Below, piece by piece: positions 1 to 4,166 of a stretch of DNA of 5,621 nt. Origin of the DNA: an uncultured bacterium (lineage in GTDB: Bacteria; Cyanobacteriota; Vampirovibrionia; Gastranaerophilales; Gastranaerophilaceae); NCBI GenBank assembly GCA_900551675.1, contig URXH01000105.1:1-5621 (forward strand). Reading direction: 5' to 3'. The notes beneath the pieces are model-generated. The model was not told the origin of the DNA. It did not search any database and was given only the letters and a program-made list of their open reading frames with translations. The translations under genes were made by a program, and so were the position numbers. Each line of letters opens with the position of its first letter. Within the stretch, counting starts at the first letter, position 1.

Positions 1-3
1 CAT
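1..3 (-). CDS. Start of a divergent gene, truncated by left edge
   Basis: Read on the - strand, bases 3 to 1 spell ATG. They are preceded by a perfect AGGAGG Shine-Dalgarno sequence (bases 17 to 12) with an 8-base spacer, and further up by a good promoter (44-72). Start codon, ribosome site and promoter at normal spacings make it likely that a gene begins here and runs out of the window to the left. Only the initiator codon is visible, so nothing can be said of the product. It is divergent to the yggS-sepF operon and shares the 385-base region between them. Confidence 0.6.
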
Positions 4-11
4 AACTTTTG

Positions 12-17
12 CCTCCT
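12..17 (-). promoter_or_regulatory. Ribosome binding site of the divergent left-edge gene
   Basis: The - strand reads AGGAGG, a full match to the anti-Shine-Dalgarno core, 8 bases before an ATG at 3..1. It stands out in a very AT-rich stretch and is the main reason for calling a gene start at the edge. Confidence 0.65.
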
Positions 18-43
18 AAAAAATTAAAAAAATCTATATATTC

Positions 44-72
44 ATTATTTCCGATTTATCTATATTTGTCAA
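44..72 (-). promoter_or_regulatory. Sigma-70-type promoter for the divergent left-edge gene
   Basis: On the - strand there is a perfect -35 hexamer TTGACA (72..67), a 17-base spacer and a -10 hexamer AATAAT (49..44, 5 of 6 to TATAAT). Transcription would start near base 37 and give a leader of about 35 bases before the AGGAGG and ATG at the edge. Confidence 0.65.
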
Positions 73-164
73 TATGATAGTTCTAATTTTTATATTTCTA
101 AATTTCATGCGTTTAAAGGATAAAATCTAAAGAAATATAGTTTATTCTAATAATGTACATCAAG

Positions 165-193
165 GGCATGCCAAAAAGTATAAAAGGCATGGC
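165..193. repeat. GGCATGCC palindrome plus near-copy 21 bases on
   Basis: A perfect 8-base palindrome GGCATGCC lies at 165-172 (extended GGGCATGCCA at 164-173). A one-mismatch copy, GGCATGGC, lies at 186-193, 21 bases downstream, about two helical turns. The same 10-mer GGGCATGCCA recurs at 2500-2509, between nadK and ftsZ. Six G/C bases in so AT-rich a region make it conspicuous. It could be a protein-binding site or a member of a genome-wide iterated palindrome family; the sequence alone does not decide. Confidence 0.4.
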
Positions 194-251
194 GTAAAAG
201 AGACAATATTACAAAATATTAACCAAACTTGAAGAAATGTTAAAATCGCTC

Positions 252-274
252 AAACCATGATGTCATCATGGTTT
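252..274. promoter_or_regulatory. Perfect 23-base palindrome, candidate operator
   Basis: Left arm AAACCATGATG (252-262), central T (263) and right arm CATCATGGTTT (264-274) form a perfect 11 + 1 + 11 inverted repeat. The one-base centre fits a DNA site for a dimeric regulator better than an RNA hairpin. It lies 43 bases upstream of the -35 element of the yggS-sepF promoter and about 180 bases upstream of the divergent promoter. The core CATGATGT recurs at 327-334, inside the yggS promoter spacer. The cognate regulator is unknown. Confidence 0.5.
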
Positions 275-317
275 TCAGGGTAAAAATATCAGCGTGGAGA
301 GGTTAGAAATAAAAAAG

Positions 318-326
318 TTGTCCACA
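318..326 (+). promoter_or_regulatory. DnaA-box-like site over the -35 element
   Basis: TTGTCCACA matches the classical DnaA box TTATCCACA at 8 of 9 positions and is identical to the box form common in actinobacteria. It covers the -35 hexamer of the yggS-sepF promoter, where a bound protein would compete with RNA polymerase. I saw no second box in the region, so a replication origin is not supported. A chance match is possible. Confidence 0.35.
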
Positions 327-346
327 CATGATGTATAGAGTACAAT
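318..346 (+). promoter_or_regulatory. Promoter of the yggS-sepF operon
   Basis: The -35 hexamer TTGTCC (318-323, 4 of 6), a 17-base spacer and the -10 hexamer TACAAT (341-346, 5 of 6) form a good vegetative promoter. The start would be near 353, leaving a leader of about 36 bases to the yggS ATG at 389. The -35 overlaps TTGTCCACA (318-326), and the spacer contains CATGATGT (327-334), the core of the palindrome at 252-274. Both overlaps suggest, without proving, regulation at this promoter. Confidence 0.6.
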
Positions 347-388
347 TAATACTATATTCAACTTCTTGTAGAGGTAGGATGATTATTT

Positions 389-1054
389 ATGCAGGATACA
401 GTTAAAAGCAATCTTTTACAGATACAGGAAGACATTGCACCTTATAAACCGAATATTATCGCAGTTACCAAGTATTTTGATGAAAGCGCCATAATCGATG
501 CATATAATGCCGGGTTGCGGGATTTCGCAGAATCAAGGGTAATTGAGGCTGTCGCAAAGATTAATAATCTTCCGGAAGAAATCAAAAATAATTCAAGATT
601 TCATTTTATCGGTCATCTTCAAACCAACAAGGTTAAAAAGGTTATCGGAATCTTTGATTATATTCATTCCGTTGATTCATACAAGCTTGCGAAAGTTATA
701 TCTGACGAAGCTCAAAATGCAGGGAAAATTCAGAATGTTCTGCTTGAAATAAATATTGCCAGAGAAGAACAAAAATACGGTTTTTTTGAAAATGAAATTT
801 TTGAAGTATTCTCTTTTCTAAAAGAGCTTTCAGGAATTAATATCGCAGGTTTGATGTGTATGACTCCTCTCGGGGCATCAGAAAAAACTCAGGATGAAGT
901 TTTTTCTGAAATCGTAAAATTGAAAAAAGATCTTGAAAACAGATTTGAATATCCGTTAAAAGAACTTTCAATGGGCATGAGCCAGGATTATAAAGAGGCA
1001 GCTAAATACGGTGCAACAATGTTAAGAATTGGTAGAAAATTATTTATAAAGTAA
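389..1054 (+). CDS. yggS: YggS/ProSC-family pyridoxal phosphate homeostasis protein
   Basis: This 221-residue cytoplasmic protein belongs to the single-domain PLP-binding family (YggS, YlmE, PLPBP) that buffers pyridoxal 5'-phosphate and affects amino-acid balance; no catalytic reaction is firmly known. The usual family length is about 215-235. The PLP lysine should be K28 in IIAVTKYF. Other signatures are FHFIGHLQTNK (71-81), EINIAREEQKYGF (120-132), GLMCMTP (154-160), LSMGMSQDY (193-201) and MLRIGRKLF (211-219), which carry the phosphate-binding loop and end of the barrel. The usual FGEN segment reads FAES (46-49), a modest variation. The ATG has AGGA (376-379) nine bases upstream. It is the first gene of an operon with sepF, a pairing known in Gram-positives (ylmE-ylmF) and cyanobacteria. 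Family assignment is secure; a direct role in division is not shown. Confidence 0.95.
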   Translation: MQDTVKSNLLQIQEDIAPYKPNIIAVTKYFDESAIIDAYNAGLRDFAESRVIEAVAKINNLPEEIKNNSRFHFIGHLQTNKVKKVIGIFDYIHSVDSYKLAKVISDEAQNAGKIQNVLLEINIAREEQKYGFFENEIFEVFSFLKELSGINIAGLMCMTPLGASEKTQDEVFSEIVKLKKDLENRFEYPLKELSMGMSQDYKEAAKYGATMLRIGRKLFIK

Positions 1055-1073
1055 GATAAACGGAGGAAAAACG

Positions 1074-1574
1074 GTGGCAGTAGTAACAGACAAAATTAAA
1101 TCAGTAGTAGATTTTTTAGTAAAAGGTTTTGAACCTAGAGAAACAATATTTGATGAAATGGCTCAGGAAGTTGAAGATGACTATCCTGTTCAGGATAATT
1201 TAGCAATTGATCCGGCTTATACTTATCAGCCGGCACAGGACAAGCCAAGCGAATTGAAAGTTGTAAATCATCCAAATTTTAAAGGTTATGAAGTAAAAGT
1301 AATGGAACCGCGTTCTTTTGAAGATGCTGCCACTATTGTTCAACATCTTAGAAACAGAAAAACAATCGTTTTGAACCTTCATCTTTTAGATAAAGAACAA
1401 TCACAAAGAACAATTGACTTTGTCTGCGGAGCAGCTCATGCTCTTGACGGCAAACCTCAAAAAGTCGGAGATCTTGTATTCGTGTTCACTCCGAGCAATG
1501 TTACTTTGTCTGTTGACGTAAACGCCAACCAGAATAAATTTAATGACTCGCTGTGGAGAGCTCCTTTACAGTAA
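1074..1574 (+). CDS. sepF: Cell division protein SepF (YlmF/Cdv2), FtsZ membrane tether
   Basis: This 166-residue SepF homologue, a membrane-associated protein, binds the FtsZ C-terminal tail, bundles filaments and anchors the Z-ring in bacteria that lack FtsA. The N-terminal stretch 1-20 alternates hydrophobic and charged residues, as expected for the amphipathic membrane-binding helix. An acidic, proline-containing linker follows (about 27-62). The conserved SepF core is about 66-148 and includes VKVMEPRSFEDA (75-86), HLRNRKTIVLNL (91-102), the helix around QRTIDFVCGAAHAL (111-124) and the strand DLVFVFTPSNVTL (133-145). A short polar tail ends it. The start is GTG with GGAGG (1062-1066) seven bases upstream. 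It lies 19 bases after yggS, so it is co-transcribed, and a terminator follows at 1631-1657. FtsZ, its expected partner, is encoded about 1.1 kb downstream. Confidence 0.95.
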   Translation: MAVVTDKIKSVVDFLVKGFEPRETIFDEMAQEVEDDYPVQDNLAIDPAYTYQPAQDKPSELKVVNHPNFKGYEVKVMEPRSFEDAATIVQHLRNRKTIVLNLHLLDKEQSQRTIDFVCGAAHALDGKPQKVGDLVFVFTPSNVTLSVDVNANQNKFNDSLWRAPLQ

Positions 1575-1630
1575 TACTGTACTCTGCAGTGATGTCTGTT
1601 ATATTATGAGAAAGAGAGAGATAGTTGAAT

Positions 1631-1657
1631 AGGAGGCATTTATTGCCTCTTTTTTTT
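1631..1657 (+). terminator. Intrinsic terminator of the yggS-sepF operon
   Basis: GAGGCA (1633-1638) pairs with TGCCTC (1644-1649) around a 5-base loop, extended by a G-U and an A-T pair, and is followed directly by eight T residues (1650-1657). It sits 57 bases after the sepF stop and 41 bases before the nadK start, so nadK needs its own promoter. Confidence 0.85.
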
Positions 1658-1659
1658 AT

Positions 1660-1688
1660 TTGCTTAAATCTTAAAATCGTGGTATATT
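1660..1688 (+). promoter_or_regulatory. Extended -10 promoter of nadK
   Basis: The -10 hexamer TATATT (1683-1688) is preceded by TGG (1680-1682), an extended -10 (TGn) element. A weak -35, TTGCTT (1660-1665, 3 of 6), sits at a 17-base spacing. The expected start is 1693-1698, at or just before the nadK ATG at 1698, which implies a leaderless or nearly leaderless mRNA. It lies immediately after the sepF terminator. Confidence 0.5.
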
Positions 1689-1697
1689 TTCTACATT

Positions 1698-2498
1698 ATG
1701 GAAATGAAGAGCATTGCAATCTGTTATAATCAAGAAATTTTGCATTCTGTTGAAGTTAAGGATAGACTTGCAGATATACTGCTGCGTAAAGGATTTAAGC
1801 CTGAGATTTTAAATATTGACAGTTTAAGGGATGGTTTCGATTTTGTGTTTGTAATCGGAGGGGACGGAACAATATTGAAAACTGCAAGGTTTTATGCAAA
1901 ACATAAAACGCCTATTTTTGGAATAAATCTGGGCAGACTTGGCTTTCTTTCACAGTCTTCAAGAGAAGATATTGAGAAATCCGTCAATGAAATTTTAAAC
2001 GGCAGATTTGTTGTTGAAGACAGAATTATGCTTCAGAGCGGAAGTTATTCCGCTTTAAATGACTTTGTAATAAAATGCTGTGATACTGGCAGGACATCAA
2101 GATTTTCATTGAAAATTAACAATAAATATGTTTGCGATTATCTTGCTGATGGTATTATAATCTCTACTCCTACTGGCTCTACAGCTTACGGACTATCAGC
2201 CGGCGGTCCTGTTTTAGCCCCGTCTTTAAAAGCTTTTGTTATAGTACCTATCTGCCCGCATACTCTTACTGCAAGACCTCTTGTAGTGCCCGATTGCGAG
2301 AAAATTACGGTATGCACAGATGCCAAATCAAAGTATGTTCTTTCAATTGATGGACAGGAACTGTACGAGTTTAATTCAGAACTGGAAATCGTAAAATCAG
2401 CTTATACCGCTAAATTGGCGTTGTTAAATAATTCTGAATTTTATTCAATTTTGAGAAATAAACTTCACTGGGCGATGCCTCCTGCCTATATAAATTAA
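1698..2498 (+). CDS. nadK: NAD kinase (ATP/polyphosphate-dependent NADP synthesis)
   Basis: This 266-residue cytosolic enzyme phosphorylates the 2'-hydroxyl of NAD to make NADP, the only de novo source of NADP(H). The Rossmann-like N-terminal domain contains the GGDGT motif (54-58, catalytic D56) in FVFVIGGDGTILKTA, then FGINLGRLGFL (74-84). The NE/D motif is N121-D122 in ALNDFVI, with D in place of the commoner E. The glycine-rich NAD-binding stretch is DGIIISTPTGSTAYGLSAGG (151-170), followed by HTLTARPLVVPD (188-199), SIDGQ (216-220) and the typical KLHWA end (255-259). Length is normal. No ATG, GTG or TTG lies between the upstream in-frame stop (1665-1667) and 1698, so the start is 1698 or 1704 (M3, which matches the usual MK-hydrophobic beginning). 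Neither has a Shine-Dalgarno sequence, unlike every neighbour. It is a single-gene unit. Confidence 0.95.
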   Translation: MEMKSIAICYNQEILHSVEVKDRLADILLRKGFKPEILNIDSLRDGFDFVFVIGGDGTILKTARFYAKHKTPIFGINLGRLGFLSQSSREDIEKSVNEILNGRFVVEDRIMLQSGSYSALNDFVIKCCDTGRTSRFSLKINNKYVCDYLADGIIISTPTGSTAYGLSAGGPVLAPSLKAFVIVPICPHTLTARPLVVPDCEKITVCTDAKSKYVLSIDGQELYEFNSELEIVKSAYTAKLALLNNSEFYSILRNKLHWAMPPAYIN

Positions 2499-2499
2499 C

Positions 2500-2509
2500 G
2501 GGCATGCCA
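2500..2509. repeat. Second GGGCATGCCA palindromic repeat
   Basis: GGGCATGCCA begins two bases after the nadK stop and contains the perfect palindrome GGCATGCC (2501-2508). It is an exact 10-base copy of 164-173, with different flanks. The palindrome has no loop, so it cannot be a terminator hairpin despite the ATTTTT that follows. Confidence 0.4.
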
Positions 2510-2557
2510 TTTTTGTAGATATACTTGGATTACGCCGATTTATATTAAAATTTGTTC

Positions 2558-2576
2558 ATAATTTCTGGGAAATTAT
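2558..2576. promoter_or_regulatory. 19-base palindrome upstream of ftsZ
   Basis: Arms ATAATTTC (2558-2565) and GAAATTAT (2569-2576) are perfectly complementary around TGG. It lies about 30 bases upstream of the proposed ftsZ -10, at an activator or operator position. Seven T residues follow at 2582-2588, after a five-base gap, so a weak terminator for nadK is an alternative. The stem has only one G-C pair, which makes that less convincing. Confidence 0.4.
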
Positions 2577-2603
2577 TGTACTTTTTTTCTATTTAAAATA
2601 GTA

Positions 2604-2612
2604 TGTTATTAT
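2604..2612 (+). promoter_or_regulatory. Extended -10 promoter of ftsZ
   Basis: TGT followed by TATTAT (2607-2612, 5 of 6 to TATAAT) forms an extended -10 element. No good -35 lies at 17 bases (a T-rich run is there), which is common for extended -10 promoters. The start would be near 2619, with a leader of about 41 bases that contains a 14-base AT-only palindrome (2628-2641) just before the ribosome site. An overlapping alternative is TTGTAC (2576-2581) with TAGTAT (2599-2604). Confidence 0.45.
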
Positions 2613-2659
2613 ATTATTGCAGATGAATAATTATATAATTACATAAAAGAGGTAAAAAA

Positions 2660-3847
2660 GTGGAAAATTTCGTATCAGATATCTTTGCTAAGAAAGATGA
2701 AACAACAAGCAATGATCAAACTCAAAGGTCTCCAATAAATCCTACTAATATTAAAGTTATCGGTGTCGGCGGCGGCGGCGGTAATGCTGTTAATAGAATG
2801 ATTAAAGCAGGACTTTCAGGTGTTGAGTTCTGGTTAATGAATACAGATTTACAAGTTTTGGAATACGGCCAGACTAAAAACAGAATTCAGTTAGGTGCAA
2901 AATCAACTAACGGTCTTGGCGCCGGCGGTGATCCTTCAGTTGGTGAAAAAGCTGCTGAAGAAGTTCAACAGGAAATAACAGAAGCTTTAGACGGCGCAGA
3001 TATGGTATTCATCACTGCAGGTATGGGCGGTGGAACAGGAACAGGTGCAGCGCCGGTTGTTGCAAAAATAGCTAAAGAATTAGGTATTTTGACAATTGCA
3101 GTTGTTACAAAACCGTTTACTTGGGAAGGCCGTAAAAGATTAAATCAGGCAAATCAAGGTTTGGAAAAACTTAGAGAGGCTGTTGATGCAGTTATTGTAG
3201 TGCCTAATGATAAATTGCTTCAGGTTGTAGACAGACAGGTTTCTTTGACAGAAGCATTTATTATTGTTGATGAAGTTCTTTTAAGAGGTGTTCAGGGTAT
3301 TTCTGATATTATTACTGTACCCGGACTTATTAACGTTGACTTTGCTGATGTTAAATGTGTTATGCAGGCATCAGGCTCTGCTCTTATGGGTATCGGCCGC
3401 GGTCAGGGCGAAGGAAGAGCTGTCAAAGCTGCTGAAATTGCTATTAATTCTCAGCTGCTTGAATCTTCAATCAATGGTGCAACCGGTGTTATCGTTAATA
3501 TCACAGGCGGTCCTGATATGACGCTTCATGAAATATCTGATGCAGCTAATATTATTCATGATGCTGTTAATGATGATGCAACTGTTATCATAGGTACAGC
3601 AGTTAATGAAAATATTCAGGGTGAAGTTCAAATTACAGTTATTGCAACAGGTTTTGAATTGAAAAATCAGCAGCCTGAACCTAAAACTGATGTAAAACAG
3701 TTGAGTGCTTCTGATTTCTTTGCAGGAACATTTAATTCAACTTCTAAAGCTCCTGCACAGCCTCAGCAAACAGTCAGAAGGACTTCAATGCCGGATGTAT
3801 CACCAAGTTTTACAAACATTGAAATTCCGGACTTTTTGAAAAAGTAA
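2660..3847 (+). CDS. ftsZ: Cell division GTPase FtsZ
   Basis: This 395-residue tubulin homologue polymerises into the cytoplasmic Z-ring that organises septation. A polar N-terminal extension (1-30) precedes the GTPase domain: IKVIGVGGGGGNAVNRM (31-47), the tubulin signature GGGTGTG (123-129), KPFTWEGRKR (151-160), and the T7 loop NVDFAD (225-230) with D227 and D230 for GTP hydrolysis across the subunit interface. The C-terminal domain runs to about 333 (EVQITVIATGF), then a short Q/P/T-rich linker (about 334-385) and the tail peptide IEIPDFLKK (387-395) that binds SepF or other tethers. All key residues are present. VEFWLMNTD (55-63) and GLGAGGDPSVGEKAAEE (85-101) resemble cyanobacterial FtsZ. 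The start is GTG with GAGG (2649-2652) seven bases upstream. No ftsA or ftsQ is adjacent; the gene has its own promoter and terminator. Confidence 0.98.
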   Translation: MENFVSDIFAKKDETTSNDQTQRSPINPTNIKVIGVGGGGGNAVNRMIKAGLSGVEFWLMNTDLQVLEYGQTKNRIQLGAKSTNGLGAGGDPSVGEKAAEEVQQEITEALDGADMVFITAGMGGGTGTGAAPVVAKIAKELGILTIAVVTKPFTWEGRKRLNQANQGLEKLREAVDAVIVVPNDKLLQVVDRQVSLTEAFIIVDEVLLRGVQGISDIITVPGLINVDFADVKCVMQASGSALMGIGRGQGEGRAVKAAEIAINSQLLESSINGATGVIVNITGGPDMTLHEISDAANIIHDAVNDDATVIIGTAVNENIQGEVQITVIATGFELKNQQPEPKTDVKQLSASDFFAGTFNSTSKAPAQPQQTVRRTSMPDVSPSFTNIEIPDFLKK

Positions 3848-3882
3848 ATCACACTAACTCAGATGGAAGATGAAAAAGATAT

Positions 3883-3915
3883 AAAGAGAACTGATTGTAT
3901 CGGTTCTCTTTTTTT
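3883..3915 (+). terminator. Intrinsic terminator of ftsZ
   Basis: A 13-base-pair stem (3883-3895 with 3899-3911, one G-U pair) closes a three-base TGT loop and runs into a seven-T tract (3909-3915). It lies 35 bases after the ftsZ stop. It is strong and should separate ftsZ from the downstream gene. The - strand has no T tract, so it appears one-directional. Confidence 0.9.
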
Positions 3916-4166
3916 AGAAGATATTTTATTAATGTAACGAAATGTAAATCGGATTTTAAGATGCCTGAAACTCTTGCTATAAGCCTCATGGAATAGGATA
4001 GAATATGATGTAGATGGGGAACCAAATAGCAATTATTTGTGCCGAAATTTGTTAATAAATACATAGGGGATATTTGAATTAGAAAAACAAAATGGTCTCT
4101 AAAACAAAGCCATTAGGTGTTTGTTTAAAATTAATACGAGGAAAAAAGAAAGGGGAAATCAAGATT
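3916..4166 (+). other. Intergenic region with possible promoter, long leader
   Basis: This stretch of about 250 bases between the ftsZ terminator and the next start holds no convincing gene on either strand. The best promoter candidate is TTGCTA (3974-3979, 4 of 6) and TAGAAT (3999-4004, 5 of 6) with a long 19-base spacer. Use of it would give a leader of roughly 155 bases. An in-frame ATG at 4092 opens the same frame as the gene at 4167. AATGG (4091-4095) and CCATT (4110-4114) could pair weakly. No recognised riboswitch or RNA family was seen. Confidence 0.3.
4151..4155 (+). promoter_or_regulatory. Ribosome binding site favouring the start at 4167
   Basis: AGGGG lies 11 bases before ATG 4167 in a purine-rich run (4138-4158). 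The alternative ATG at 4092 has its nearest G-rich run (AGGGG, 4065-4069) 22 bases away, too far to help. This favours 4167. Confidence 0.5.

Noticed and set aside
252..275. Palindrome followed by TTTT as an intrinsic terminator
   Set aside because: No gene ends upstream on the + strand, the T run is only four bases, and the one-base centre fits a DNA operator better.
1..388. Replication origin suggested by the DnaA-box-like site and AT-richness
   Set aside because: Only one box-like sequence was seen, and there is no dnaA, dnaN or box cluster nearby.
543..752. + strand open frame of 69 codons inside yggS
   Set aside because: Out-of-frame shadow of a conserved gene; no independent support.
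1200..1382. - strand open frame of 60 codons inside sepF
   Set aside because: Antisense to the conserved SepF core with no motif of its own.
3288..3521. + strand open frame of 77 codons inside ftsZ
   Set aside because: Out-of-frame shadow of the strongly conserved FtsZ sequence, Leu-rich by frame shift.
3849..4064. - strand open frame of 71 codons downstream of ftsZ
   Set aside because: It runs through the ftsZ terminator hairpin and shows no recognisable motif.
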